Shown here: positions 53,157 through 62,311 of the stretch, piece after piece
Numbering within the stretch: the first letter of the stretch is position 1
Layout of the letters: each line of letters begins with the position of its first letter
Assembly (NCBI RefSeq): GCF_003208175.1
Contig: NZ_QKMR01000011.1
Coordinates: 1 to 64,000, forward strand
Direction of reading: 5' to 3'
Source of the DNA: Ruminiclostridium sufflavum DSM 19573
GTDB taxonomy: Bacteria > Bacillota > Clostridia > Acetivibrionales > DSM-1351
Length of the DNA stretch: 64,000 nucleotides
Notes under the pieces: generated by a model
The model's input: the letters and a program-made list of their open reading frames with translations, nothing else
Told to the model about the DNA's origin: nothing
Databases searched by the model: none
Program-made: the position numbers and the translations under genes

Positions 53157-54056
53157 ATGAGACAAAGACGCTGGATGAATTCAAGGGTTTCTATTACTCA
53201 TAATGATAATGAAGCAGCAGCAATAAAAGATGCAATTAACCTGCTTCAGGTAATTCCGGCTGTAAACAGCAGTGATGTGGTAGTTATAACACCAAACTGG
53301 GTAAAAAATCAAGCGCCGGATTCTGCGATAGTAGTTGGACAGGAGAGTCTGAGACAAATTATAAGGCTTTTCAAGGGCAAAAATCCCAAGAGAATAGTAA
53401 TAGCAGCCGGTTCGGCGGATGATGAGACTAAAAATGTAATGAAAGCAGTGGGATATGAAAAGATTATTACAGATGAAGGAGCAGAATTCATAGATTTAAA
53501 TCATGGGCCGTTTGAAAGGCTTACGCTGAAGCATTCCGTTATTGCCTCAACCAATATAAATAAAATTTTATATGAGGCAACTATACTTATATCCTTTACG
53601 CAATTAAAATATCATGAGGAAGCAACTGTTTCCGCTGCCATAAAGAATATTGCAATGGGCTGGCCCCCGGCTGAGGAACACGGATTTCCAAAAAAGCAAA
53701 CAGGGATACACAGAGAACTGCACGGCTTTATATCAGCTATGGCAGAGCAGATACCCATTGATTTGTCAATTATAAGTGCAAGTCCTGCCATGATAGGCAC
53801 AGGGCCTTCAAAGGGAATATCGCGCCATACCGGACTGGTGGTTGCAGGCTGTGATCCTGTTTCAGCAGATACGGTAGCTGCAAGGCTTTTGGGTTTTAGA
53901 CCCCAAGGAGTAAGATATTTATTTGAGTGTGCAGGTAAAAACGTAGGTGAAAGTGACATAGAAAAAATAAGCATAGAGGGCATACCCTTGGTTGATGCGG
54001 AAAATATATTCAGCAGGGCGGCATACGGAGCTGCCATAGCTTTAGACAAGCCTTAG
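53157..54056 (+). CDS. DUF362 family protein
   Basis: 299 residues from ATG 53157 (AAGAGGAGAG upstream; an in-frame extension back to 52992 runs through the hairpin and is rejected). The DUF362 features are PNWVKNQAPDSA, a Rossmann-like IVIAAGSADDETK segment, ILISFTQLKYHEEATVSAAIKN and VAGCDPVSADTVAARLLGF. There is no added ferredoxin domain. The family has no settled biochemical role; many members bind iron-sulfur clusters, but here no CX2CX2C motif is seen. It appears monocistronic. Confidence 0.8.
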   Translation: MRQRRWMNSRVSITHNDNEAAAIKDAINLLQVIPAVNSSDVVVITPNWVKNQAPDSAIVVGQESLRQIIRLFKGKNPKRIVIAAGSADDETKNVMKAVGYEKIITDEGAEFIDLNHGPFERLTLKHSVIASTNINKILYEATILISFTQLKYHEEATVSAAIKNIAMGWPPAEEHGFPKKQTGIHRELHGFISAMAEQIPIDLSIISASPAMIGTGPSKGISRHTGLVVAGCDPVSADTVAARLLGFRPQGVRYLFECAGKNVGESDIEKISIEGIPLVDAENIFSRAAYGAAIALDKP

Positions 54057-54115
54057 AAATTCTGCCGGCACAGCCGATATTCCATCGTTTTTCAGGGGAT
54101 TAAGCTTTTAAACTG

Positions 54116-54149
54116 AGGCTTAGCCCATAGTAATTAACTTTTAGTTAAA
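54116..54149. repeat. Partial copy of dispersed palindromic repeat
   Basis: GAGGCTTAGCCCATAGTAATTAACTTTTAGTT carries the right-end motif (TAGTAATTgACTTTTAG); the left half (around 54070-54100) is too diverged to define. It ends about 10 bases before the marR promoter. Confidence 0.5.
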
Positions 54150-54158
54150 AAATAGTAC

Positions 54159-54238
54159 TTGACAAGTATGTATACTAGGAATATATTTAAACAATAAACC
54201 GGTTAACTATTAATTGGTTATTTATTAACCGATTAATC
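54159..54238 (+). promoter_or_regulatory. Promoter and operator of marR-ABC operon
   Basis: TTGACA (54159-54164), 17 bases, TATATT (54182-54187) is a near-consensus promoter. Directly downstream, 54197-54238 holds repeated and inverted GGTTAA/TTAACC units (CCGGTTAACTATTAATTGG, TTATTAACCGATTAAT). This is the place and symmetry expected for autorepression by the encoded MarR protein. ATG follows at 54258 behind AAAGGAG. Confidence 0.7.
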
Positions 54239-54257
54239 TTTTGAAAGGAGTTGTTTA

Positions 54258-54770
54258 ATGCTTTCTTTTTTTAATATAACAAAGAAAATGAATACCCTTA
54301 ACATTCTGCACCGTATCTGTATTCAGAAGCAGGTGGCTAAAAACGGACTTTATTTTGGGCAGCCGCCTATTCTGGAATATGTTGCAAATCACGATAAATG
54401 CACTCAGTGTGAGGTCGCGGATTTTATGAAGGTATCTCCTGCTTCAATTGCCACGTCTGTAAAGCGTATGCAAAAATCAGGCTTTCTTGAAAAGGTAGCC
54501 GATGAAAGTGATCTAAGATATAATCGCCTTAAAATTACGGAAAAGGGAAGAGAGCTGTCGCAGGAATGCCGTAAGGACTTTGACAGGGTGGATGCTCAGA
54601 TGTTCTCAGGCTTTTCAGATGAGGAATGCGAGCAGCTGTGCGGTTACTTCGAGAGAATGATAAAGAACCTGTCTACGGAGGAACTTGAAAACAAGACATT
54701 TTTTTCGCTGATTGCCGAAGGGAAAAAACTTTTAGCCCGGCAAAGCAAGGAGGGAAGGCTTGATGATTAA
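54258..54770 (+). CDS. MarR-family transcriptional regulator
   Basis: 170 residues with the winged helix-turn-helix core at about 35-105 (CTQCEVADFMKVSPASIATS as recognition region, then wing LRYNRLKITEKG) between dimerisation helices. It overlaps the first ABC gene by 8 bases. Such marR-abc-abc units are common in Firmicutes, where the regulator represses the exporter until a drug or metabolite binds. Operator candidates lie at 54197-54238. Confidence 0.92.
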   Translation: MLSFFNITKKMNTLNILHRICIQKQVAKNGLYFGQPPILEYVANHDKCTQCEVADFMKVSPASIATSVKRMQKSGFLEKVADESDLRYNRLKITEKGRELSQECRKDFDRVDAQMFSGFSDEECEQLCGYFERMIKNLSTEELENKTFFSLIAEGKKLLARQSKEGRLDD

Positions 54771-56493
54771 AAAGCTGATGCCGTATTTATCGAAATACGG
54801 TATTTATGCAGTTCTTTGCCCTTTGGCAATTATAGGTGAAGTACTTTTAGAGATACGGATACCGTTTCTCATGGCTAAGATTGTTGACAATGGTATTCCT
54901 TCAAAGGACATTGCTTATGTAATGCAAACCGGGGGCTTGATGGTAGTTATGGCACTGCTTTCGCTGCTGTTTGGCGTACTTGGCTCTAAGTTCGGTGCAA
55001 CCGCAGGCATGGGCTTTGGAAGTGAGCTTAGAAAAGGTCTTTTTAACAAGATTCAGGAATTTTCCTTTTCAAATATTGATAAATTCAGTACCGCGTCCTT
55101 GGTTACCCGTTTGACTACTGATGTAAATAATGCCCAGAATGCATTTATGATGATGATTCGTGTACTGGTTCGCGCACCGGTTATGCTGGTCAGTGCAACT
55201 ATTATGGCATACACTATAAATAAAAGTCTCGTGAAGGTATTTCTGGCTGCTATTCCGGTTTTGTCAGCAGCATTGATTGTGATTGCGGGGCTGGCATTTC
55301 CACGTTTTTCAAAGCTGTTGAAAAAATATGATGCTCTGAACGCTTCTGTTCAGGAAAATTTAATAGCTATCAGGGTTGTAAAGGCATTTGTGCGTTCCGG
55401 CTATGAAAAGCTGAAATTTAAAGCTGCGAATGACGAGCTTATGAATGCCGCCATGAGAGCTGAAAAAGTGGTTGTCTGTAATATGCCTATTATGCAGATT
55501 ACAATATACTTCTGCATAGCTGCAATACTATGGTTCGGAGGTAATATGATAATTGCGGGAACAATGCTGACAGGTCAGTTAATCAGCTTTATCAGCTATG
55601 TTACGCAAATAATGGTATCACTTATGATGATTTCCATGGTACTTATTACAGTCGTGCTTTCCAGAGCATCGGTCAGCAGGATATTAGAGGTGCTCGATGA
55701 AAAAGCTGATATTGCCGATAAGCACATAAAAGGCGGACAAACGGTAAAGGATGGCTCCATTGATTTTGAGGATGTTTCATTCAGATATGATCCTCAGGCG
55801 GAAAGTGATACTCTTGAGCATGTGGATATACATATTAAATCAGGGCAGACAATTGGAATTATAGGCGGTACAGGTTCTTCAAAAACAACCTTGGTGCAGC
55901 TTATACCCAGATTGTATGATGTGACGGGCGGAAGAGTTCTTGTAGGAGGCGTAGATGTCCGAGATTATAATTTGAAGGAATTAAGAGACTCGGTAGCTAT
56001 GGTGCTCCAGAAAAATGTTTTGTTTTCCGGTACTATTAAGGATAATCTGAAGTGGGGAAACAAAAATGCAACTGATGAACAAATTATAGCTGCCTGTAAA
56101 GCAGCTCAGGCACATGATTTTATAGAAAGCTTTCCGGACGGTTATGAAACCGAGCTGGGACAGGGAGGAGTAAATGTTTCCGGAGGTCAGAAGCAGCGCC
56201 TTTGTATTGCAAGGGCATTGCTAAAGGAGCCGAAGATTTTAATTCTGGATGACAGCACAAGTGCGGTAGATACTGCCACAGATTTAAAAATCCGTGAAGC
56301 TCTCCGTAATTACAGCGAAGAAATTACTGCTGTAATAATTGCACAGCGTATCAGCTCTGTGTGTGATGCGGATAAAATAATTGTATTGGATGACGGAAAG
56401 CTTGATGCAGTAGGAAGTCACAAGGAATTGCTGCAAAACAACAGGATTTATCAGGAAGTTTATTATTCCCAGCAGGAAGGGGTGGGTGCATAA
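54763..56493 (+). CDS. ABC exporter half-transporter, subunit 1
   Basis: 576 residues from ATG 54763 (AAGGAGGG). An N-terminal six-helix ABC_membrane domain (about 15-300) is followed by the nucleotide-binding domain with Walker A GGTGSSKTTLVQ (Ser replaces the second-last Gly, a variant common in this family), signature VSGGQKQRL and Walker B ILILDDSTSAVD. In Walker B the catalytic Glu is replaced by Asp (LDDS), as in the degenerate site of heterodimeric exporters. It partners the next gene, which begins in its stop codon. It probably exports drugs or lipophilic compounds. Confidence 0.9.
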   Translation: MIKKLMPYLSKYGIYAVLCPLAIIGEVLLEIRIPFLMAKIVDNGIPSKDIAYVMQTGGLMVVMALLSLLFGVLGSKFGATAGMGFGSELRKGLFNKIQEFSFSNIDKFSTASLVTRLTTDVNNAQNAFMMMIRVLVRAPVMLVSATIMAYTINKSLVKVFLAAIPVLSAALIVIAGLAFPRFSKLLKKYDALNASVQENLIAIRVVKAFVRSGYEKLKFKAANDELMNAAMRAEKVVVCNMPIMQITIYFCIAAILWFGGNMIIAGTMLTGQLISFISYVTQIMVSLMMISMVLITVVLSRASVSRILEVLDEKADIADKHIKGGQTVKDGSIDFEDVSFRYDPQAESDTLEHVDIHIKSGQTIGIIGGTGSSKTTLVQLIPRLYDVTGGRVLVGGVDVRDYNLKELRDSVAMVLQKNVLFSGTIKDNLKWGNKNATDEQIIAACKAAQAHDFIESFPDGYETELGQGGVNVSGGQKQRLCIARALLKEPKILILDDSTSAVDTATDLKIREALRNYSEEITAVIIAQRISSVCDADKIIVLDDGKLDAVGSHKELLQNNRIYQEVYYSQQEGVGA

Positions 56494-58382
56494 TGCCAAG
56501 ACCGGCAAAACAAAATTTTCAAAAGCCCAAAAGCGCCGGAAAAACTCTTGGACGCATTTTTGGATATATGCTGCATCAGAAGTGGCTGCTTATTATGGTG
56601 GCTGTCTTTGTAATAATCAGTTCAGGAGCCGGTGTGGCAGGCACCTACTTTTTAAAGCCTATAATTAATGATTATATTATTCCTTTAATTGGTTCAAATC
56701 CGCATGATATAGATTCAGGCCCGTTTATAGGGATAATCATGGTATTATGTTCCATTTATTTGCTTGGGGCAATATCCACCTTTGTGTACAGCAGGACTAT
56801 GGTTAAAATTTCAAACGGCACCCTTAATTCTATTCGCAAGGATTTGTTTAACAGAATGCAGGATCTGCCTATAAGATATTTTGACACTCATACTCACGGA
56901 GAATTAATGAGCCGTTACACAAGTGATGTTGACACTCTCCGTGAAGCAATCAGCAATGGCTTTACTCAATTTATCACTTCCTTTATTACGGTTGCGGGAA
57001 CCTTTATTATGATGCTGATACTCAGTCCTGTACTGACCTTGCTTATTATTATCATGCTCTTTATTATGTTTACTTTAATCAAAAAGATAGGCGGAAAAAG
57101 TGCATTATTTTTTAAAAAGCAGCAAAAGGCTATCGGGGAGGCAAACGGCTATATAGAAGAAATGATTGAAGGGCAGAAAGCAGTAAAGGTTTTTTGTTAT
57201 GAGGAGGAGACTGTAAATGAATTTGCCAGACTAAATGAAAATTTGCGTCAGGCCTCGACAAACGCCAATACATATGCCAATGTTATGATGCCTGTTATGG
57301 GAAATCTTTCTTATTTCAACTATGCCCTTACAGCTGTTGCCGGTGCTGTATTGGTTATGTACGGACGTATGGACATTGGCTCTGTGGCATCATTTTTGCA
57401 GTATACCCGGTCCTTTTCACAGCCCATTACTCAAATAAGCCAGCAGTTTAATGCAATACTTTCGGCGCTTGCGGGGGCAGAAAGGATTTTTGAAATTATT
57501 GATGAAATTCCGGAGCAGGATGAGGGATATGTTACCTTGGTGAATGCAAAGGAAAATCATGACGGAGTCTTAGCTGAAAGTGAAAGCTGTACCGGCCTGT
57601 GGGCATGGAAACACCCTCATCATGACGGGACAGTAACATATACCCGGCTTACGGGAAATGTTCAGTTTTCTGATGTTGATTTTGGATATGATGAAAAGAA
57701 GCTGGTTTTACATAATGTATCACTTTTTGCCAAGGCAGGTCAGAAGATTGCCTTTGTGGGTTCCACAGGAGCTGGCAAGACCACTGTTACCAACCTGATT
57801 AACAGGTTTTATGATGTGCCTAACGGCAAAATCCGCTATGACGGGATAAATATAAATAAAATAAAAAAGGATGATTTACGCAGATCTCTGGCAATGGTAT
57901 TGCAGGATACCCATCTGTTTACCGGCACTGTACGTGACAATATCCGTTATGGAAAGCTTGATGCCGCTGAGGATGAGATAATGGCGGCAGCAAAGCTTTC
58001 AAATGCTCACAGCTTTATAAAGCATCTTCCGCAAGGATACGACACTATGCTTGTATCAGACGGTGCCAATTTAAGTCAGGGACAGCGCCAGTTGATTGCA
58101 ATTGCACGTGCCGCTGTTGCAAATCCTCCGGTTCTTATACTGGATGAGGCCACAAGCTCAATTGATACCAGAACGGAAGCGCTGATTGAGAAGGGCATGG
58201 ATAAGCTTATGCACGGGCGTACTGTATTTGTTATTGCACATCGGCTTTCAACAGTTCGCAATGCCGATGTCATTGCAGTTCTGGAAAACGGAGAGATAAT
58301 AGAGCTGGGAAACCATGAGGAGCTGATAGCAGGACGCGGAAAATACTACCAGCTTTATACGGGGCAGTTCGAGCTGTCTTGA
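56493..58382 (+). CDS. ABC exporter half-transporter, subunit 2 (catalytic)
   Basis: 629 residues; ATG overlaps the previous stop (TAATG). A long basic N-terminus precedes six membrane helices (about 25-340). The nucleotide-binding domain has Walker A GSTGAGKTTVTNL, Walker B LILDEATSSIDT with the catalytic Glu present, and signature LSQGQRQLI (Gln instead of Gly, typical of the partner of a degenerate subunit). A 45-residue insert between the two domains (about 350-392, with WAWKHPHHDG) is unusual. Together with subunit 1 it forms a BmrCD/TM287-288-type heterodimer. Confidence 0.9.
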   Translation: MPRPAKQNFQKPKSAGKTLGRIFGYMLHQKWLLIMVAVFVIISSGAGVAGTYFLKPIINDYIIPLIGSNPHDIDSGPFIGIIMVLCSIYLLGAISTFVYSRTMVKISNGTLNSIRKDLFNRMQDLPIRYFDTHTHGELMSRYTSDVDTLREAISNGFTQFITSFITVAGTFIMMLILSPVLTLLIIIMLFIMFTLIKKIGGKSALFFKKQQKAIGEANGYIEEMIEGQKAVKVFCYEEETVNEFARLNENLRQASTNANTYANVMMPVMGNLSYFNYALTAVAGAVLVMYGRMDIGSVASFLQYTRSFSQPITQISQQFNAILSALAGAERIFEIIDEIPEQDEGYVTLVNAKENHDGVLAESESCTGLWAWKHPHHDGTVTYTRLTGNVQFSDVDFGYDEKKLVLHNVSLFAKAGQKIAFVGSTGAGKTTVTNLINRFYDVPNGKIRYDGININKIKKDDLRRSLAMVLQDTHLFTGTVRDNIRYGKLDAAEDEIMAAAKLSNAHSFIKHLPQGYDTMLVSDGANLSQGQRQLIAIARAAVANPPVLILDEATSSIDTRTEALIEKGMDKLMHGRTVFVIAHRLSTVRNADVIAVLENGEIIELGNHEELIAGRGKYYQLYTGQFELS

Positions 58383-58421
58383 ATTTATGGCAGCACCTCC
58401 CTAAATATTCATAAGAACAGC

Positions 58422-58479
58422 AGCTTAACAGGCGTATACATCCGGCGGATATTGACCGGATGTATACGCCTGTTAAGCT
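58422..58479. terminator. Perfect 24-bp inverted repeat, bidirectional terminator
   Basis: AGCTTAACAGGCGTATACAT plus CCGG (58422-58445) is exactly complementary to 58456-58479, with a 10-base loop. It lies between the convergent ABC operon and aminotransferase gene. The flanks have only short T-runs, so besides termination, an accessory role (mRNA stability, protein binding) is possible. Confidence 0.75.
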
Positions 58480-58509
58480 TTAGAACCTATATGTAAGGCT
58501 CTGTTTCAA

Positions 58510-59688
58510 TTATTTGAATTCTTCTGCCAATGCCTTGAATGCGGGCAGTGAGGCCTTGATTGTTTCGAGGCTGCAGCAGTATGCCAGACGGAAATAACCC
58601 GGACGCCCGAAGCCGGAACCCGGAACAATAAGAAGATTATGCTTTAAAGCTCTGTTCTTAAATTCAACGTCATCTGCAAGCAGTGCTTTAGGAAAGAGGT
58701 AGAAGGCTCCGTCAGGCTTGACGCACTCATAACCGAAATTGATAAGACTATTGTAGAGTAAGTCTCTTCTTTCCTTGTAAATATTTATATCTACAGAAGA
58801 ATTAATTGCTTTTGCAACTACTTTTTGAAAGAGTGCGGGTGCATTTACAAAGCCTAAAATTCTGTTGCAGTAAATCAGACCGCCCATAAGAGAAGCAATA
58901 TCATCAGCTTCAGGATTTGCGGCAATATAGCCCATACGTTCCCCGGGCAAGGATAGGGATTTGCTGAAGCAGTCAATCATAATTGCATTTCTGTATATAG
59001 TTAATATGTTGGGAACCTCTACGTCATAAGCCAGCTTTCTATAAGGCTCATCAGAAATTATATAAATTGTATGCCCGTATTCCTTGCTTTTTTTCTCAAG
59101 TACATTTGCTATTTCGGTTAAAATCTTCTTACTGTAAACAACACCCGTAGGATTGTTCGGAGTGTTAATAAGAACTGCTTTTGTATTTGAAGTAATGCTT
59201 TTTGTTAAAAGCTCCGTGTCCGGCAAGAAGGTTTTATAATCTGTGTCAATTACTTTAAGCCTTCCGCCGTGGTTATCAATATATGAGTTATATTCTACAA
59301 AATATGGGGCAAAAACTATAACCTCCTCACCCGGATTAAGGAGAGTTTTTAATACAACATTCAAGGCCCCTCCTGCGCCTACAGTCATAACTACATTATC
59401 GGAGCCGAGTTTAAGACCTGTTTCACTATTGATTTTTTCTGCAAGGGCTTCTCTTACCTCGGGGTAACCGGCGTTGTTCATATATGAGTGCATTTTTAGC
59501 TCCTCGGAATTTGCAAGCTCACGAAGTGCCGCCTTTACCTCGGCCGGCGGCTCAGGATCGGGATTTCCCAGTGAAAAGTCATAGACCTTGTCATCACCGT
59601 AAATTTTTTTAAGCTTTGCACCTTCCTCGAACATAGCTCTTATCATAGATGAGTTTTTTATGCTGTTGCTGATTTTATCAGATATCAT
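58510..59688 (-). CDS. PLP-dependent class I aminotransferase
   Basis: 392 residues, fold type I. Motifs: FSLGNPDPEPPAEVK, TVGAGGALNVVLKTLL, NTPNNPTGVVYSKK (substrate/PLP Asn), SDEPYRKL, and the PLP-Lys in DCFSKSLSLPGERMGY. The C-terminus has GSGFGRPGYFRLAYC with the carboxylate-binding Arg. The general family includes aspartate and other amino acid aminotransferases; the substrate cannot be fixed. It follows rqcH on the same strand with 132 bases between, and its start has AGGAGG. Confidence 0.9.
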   Translation of the reverse strand: MISDKISNSIKNSSMIRAMFEEGAKLKKIYGDDKVYDFSLGNPDPEPPAEVKAALRELANSEELKMHSYMNNAGYPEVREALAEKINSETGLKLGSDNVVMTVGAGGALNVVLKTLLNPGEEVIVFAPYFVEYNSYIDNHGGRLKVIDTDYKTFLPDTELLTKSITSNTKAVLINTPNNPTGVVYSKKILTEIANVLEKKSKEYGHTIYIISDEPYRKLAYDVEVPNILTIYRNAIMIDCFSKSLSLPGERMGYIAANPEADDIASLMGGLIYCNRILGFVNAPALFQKVVAKAINSSVDINIYKERRDLLYNSLINFGYECVKPDGAFYLFPKALLADDVEFKNRALKHNLLIVPGSGFGRPGYFRLAYCCSLETIKASLPAFKALAEEFK

Positions 59689-59799
59689 GACGCCTTACCT
59701 CCTAAAAAATATGTAATAAAGTTTAATATGTTTTTAGATATATAGTATATATAAATCAAATAAGAATTATTATTAGCTATCTTGATTTTATCGGCTTGA

Positions 59800-59856
59800 T
59801 AAAATTGTTGACGATGTCAGTCATCGTCTATTCACCCGGCAGTAATTAACTTTTGC
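59800..59856. repeat. Dispersed repeat copy overlapping the rqcH 3' end
   Basis: A GACGATGTCAGTCATCGTC palindromic core (59809-59827) is followed by CCCGGCAGTAATTAACTTTTG, the right end of the repeat family. The end lies within the rqcH reading frame and encodes its last residues (KVNYCRVN), and the stop codon falls in the core hairpin. Confidence 0.65.
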
Positions 59857-61584
59857 TTCATCAGGTGATACATTTATTGTTTTAAAGCTTTCATATATAA
59901 CCATACCGGGCTTTGCTCCGCTTGGCTTTTTGACATTTTTTACCTGAGTGTAGTCAACCGGAACATTACAGGACATTCTTGCACTGCTGAAATATGCGGC
60001 TAAAGTTGCCGCCTCCAAAAGGGTTGAAGCCGGTATTTCCTGCCGTTCGGTTCTGACTATTACATGTGAGCCTGGGATGTTTTTTGTATGAAGCCATAAA
60101 TCATATGACGAGGCGGTTTTCAGAGTAAGTAAATCATTCTGCTTATTGTTTTTGCCCACTAAAATGCGGAAACCGTCAGCTGATGTAAATTCCAAGGGTG
60201 AGGAAGGCTTATCCTGCTTTTTTTTGAGGTTTCTGGAGGAAAGTCTCATATAGCCCTGATCAGTGAGCTCCTGCCTTATTTCGTCGATTTCCTGTTTTGT
60301 GCCGCAATTATCAAGCATGGCTTTAACACTCTCAAAGTATTGCAGCTCGGAAAGTGTATCCTGCAGCTGCCGGGTTACATTCAGATGTGTGCTCTTAGCC
60401 TTTGAATACTGCTTGAAATATCTTTGAGCGTTGTCCTGTGCAGATCTGTTTTCATCTAAGGGGATATCCAGATATTCCTCATTTTCGCTATAGTAGTTCA
60501 GAACTCTGGCAGTCTCCGCTCCTTGAGGTATGCAGTATATATTCGCTGTAATAAGCTCTCCGTAAAGCTTTAATTTGTCTCTGCCGGCAACTTCCCTGAG
60601 CTTATCGTCAAAAATTGAAAGCTTTTTTTCCAAACGCTCTATACCATTCTTTACAACCTTGGCAACATCGCCCTTTTTCTGGCCAAGTCTCTCTGTAGTG
60701 TCCCTTTGTGCGTAGAACTCGTCAAGTGCGGAGGAAAGAGTGTCAAACTGCTGTACAAAATCTGACAGTGAAGGTGTAAAGCAATAAAAATCAGCCGGAT
60801 GCAAAAAATTTTTATCCTCGTAAATAATGCAAGGCTTATAAGAATTATTCCTTATTTTATCTATATAGTTACTTAATGCGGATATAATATTTACTTTGTC
60901 TGTATTAAGCAAATCAGCTAAAGGTGTTTTTGGAGAAACTCCGGCATAAGCGCAAATATCTCTGCAGGTATAAGGACTGAAGCCCTTGATTGAGCTTAAA
61001 AGCAGATTTTCAATGTTTTTTGCGGAAGTTACATCACTGTCAAGCAGAGCAGCCGGAGAAATGCTCTCAGGAAGCTGCTTGTCCTGAGGGGGAGGAAGAA
61101 AATACTGCCTCGCAGGCATAATTTCCCTGACACTGCTGATATCACTGTCTATATGCTTAACAGCATCAATTATCTTGTCCTCACTGTTGAGAAGAATAAT
61201 ATTACTGTATTTGCCCATTATTTCAACAACTAATCTTTTTACTGACAGATCACCAAGCTCATTAACTGATTCGACATTTATGGAGATAACTCTTTCGTAG
61301 TCGTGGAAACTGATATTGAGCAGCTTTCCCCCTGAGATGTGCTTCCTCATGAGCATACAAAATACAGGAGGTGTCTGAGGGTTTTCCTTCTGTGCCGACG
61401 TTACATGAAGGCGGGGATAGCTGGCGTTTGCACTTGCAACAAGTCTGTAGTTCTGACCGTTTGAGCGTACAAGAAGCACTATTTCGTCGCTTTCCGGCTG
61501 AAAAACCTTATCAACTCTTCCTCCTGACAGCAATCGGTTTAATTCATTTACGATACATTTTGTAACAATTCCGTCAAATGGCAT
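59821..61584 (-). CDS. rqcH: NFACT-family protein, ribosome-quality-control factor RqcH (fibronectin-binding-like)
   Basis: 587 residues. The NFACT-N domain (about 5-180, starting MPFDGIVTKCIVNELNRLL) is followed by a helix-hairpin-helix segment, a long coiled coil (about 290-440) and the NFACT-R domain with DLWLHTKNIPGSHVIVRT and TQVKNVKKPSGAKPGMVIY. It recruits tRNA-Ala to stalled 50S subunits for alanine tailing. The last ten or so residues (NYCRVNRR) do not look like the family and coincide with a dispersed repeat copy, so the original C-terminus has been rewritten. Confidence 0.92.
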   Translation of the reverse strand: MPFDGIVTKCIVNELNRLLSGGRVDKVFQPESDEIVLLVRSNGQNYRLVASANASYPRLHVTSAQKENPQTPPVFCMLMRKHISGGKLLNISFHDYERVISINVESVNELGDLSVKRLVVEIMGKYSNIILLNSEDKIIDAVKHIDSDISSVREIMPARQYFLPPPQDKQLPESISPAALLDSDVTSAKNIENLLLSSIKGFSPYTCRDICAYAGVSPKTPLADLLNTDKVNIISALSNYIDKIRNNSYKPCIIYEDKNFLHPADFYCFTPSLSDFVQQFDTLSSALDEFYAQRDTTERLGQKKGDVAKVVKNGIERLEKKLSIFDDKLREVAGRDKLKLYGELITANIYCIPQGAETARVLNYYSENEEYLDIPLDENRSAQDNAQRYFKQYSKAKSTHLNVTRQLQDTLSELQYFESVKAMLDNCGTKQEIDEIRQELTDQGYMRLSSRNLKKKQDKPSSPLEFTSADGFRILVGKNNKQNDLLTLKTASSYDLWLHTKNIPGSHVIVRTERQEIPASTLLEAATLAAYFSSARMSCNVPVDYTQVKNVKKPSGAKPGMVIYESFKTINVSPDEAKVNYCRVNRR

Positions 61585-61737
61585 TCTGTTTGAACTCCTA
61601 GTTTATATTATCTTTTATTGCCTTGTGTGAAAGGCGTTCCTGATATTTTACACAAGGCTTATTACGTACCTTGTATGTTAATTATACCATTATGGGCACT
61701 AACATCCTAGTGATTTTTCCAAACTCAAACCGCGTTC

Positions 61738-61825
61738 AAAATTAGCTAAAAAGAGTAATTCTATTAAAAAGACGATATAAATATCGTCGCTAAGGCTTGA
61801 ACCATAAATTGACTTTGGTCAATTT
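61738..61825. repeat. Dispersed palindromic repeat between rqcH and lrp genes
   Basis: The copy consists of a weak left end (AAAATTAGCTAAAAAG), a perfect core palindrome GACGATAT-AA-ATATCGTC (61771-61788), and a right end AAGGCTTGAACCATAAATTG with ACTTTGGTCAATTTC. It ends immediately before the lrp stop codon (61826). Its right half matches the copy at 15062 almost base for base. Confidence 0.75.
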
Positions 61826-62305
61826 CTATGGCCCGGAAGTCTCAAATGGCAGACAAAAGCTCTGCTTGTCAGTACTCAGCACCATGCTTGTTTCAATTTT
61901 GTTAACTCCCGGGAAGGATAAAAGAGTATCAATTAAAAAATCCCGGCAGTCAGCAAGGTCATGGGAAATGATTTTTATCAGGTAATCCCAGCTTCCGCTT
62001 ATATTGTAGCATTCCAATATCTGGGGGGTGTCTTTTATTTTTGACAGAAAAGCATTGGATATATCCCTGTTATGAGGGGATAAGGTTATAAAAGTAAATG
62101 CTGTAACCTCATACCCTAACATTTTTTCATCAACAATCGCAGCAAATTTTTTAATTGCTCCTATTTCTTTAAGACGCTTTGTGCGGCTTAAACATGCAGA
62201 GGGGGAAAGACCTACTTTTTCAGCCAGATCCTTGTTGGATATTGAAGAATCAGACTGCAACAGGTCTATCAGCTGTTTATCAAGCTCATCAAAAGTCACG
62301 GACAT
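61826..62305 (-). CDS. Lrp/AsnC-family transcriptional regulator
   Basis: 159 residues. An N-terminal helix-turn-helix (ISNKDLAEKVGLSPSACLSR, about 20-40) and C-terminal RAM/AsnC ligand-binding domain (about 70-150, with NISGSWDYLIKI) are complete. It probably senses an amino acid. It lies on the same strand downstream of the sulfhydrylase gene at 62582, making methionine or cysteine metabolism a candidate target. The start has AGGAGGT within a duplicated leader (see 62312-62459). Confidence 0.92.
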   Translation of the reverse strand: MSVTFDELDKQLIDLLQSDSSISNKDLAEKVGLSPSACLSRTKRLKEIGAIKKFAAIVDEKMLGYEVTAFTFITLSPHNRDISNAFLSKIKDTPQILECYNISGSWDYLIKIISHDLADCRDFLIDTLLSFPGVNKIETSMVLSTDKQSFCLPFETSGP

Positions 62306-62311
62306 TCAAGC

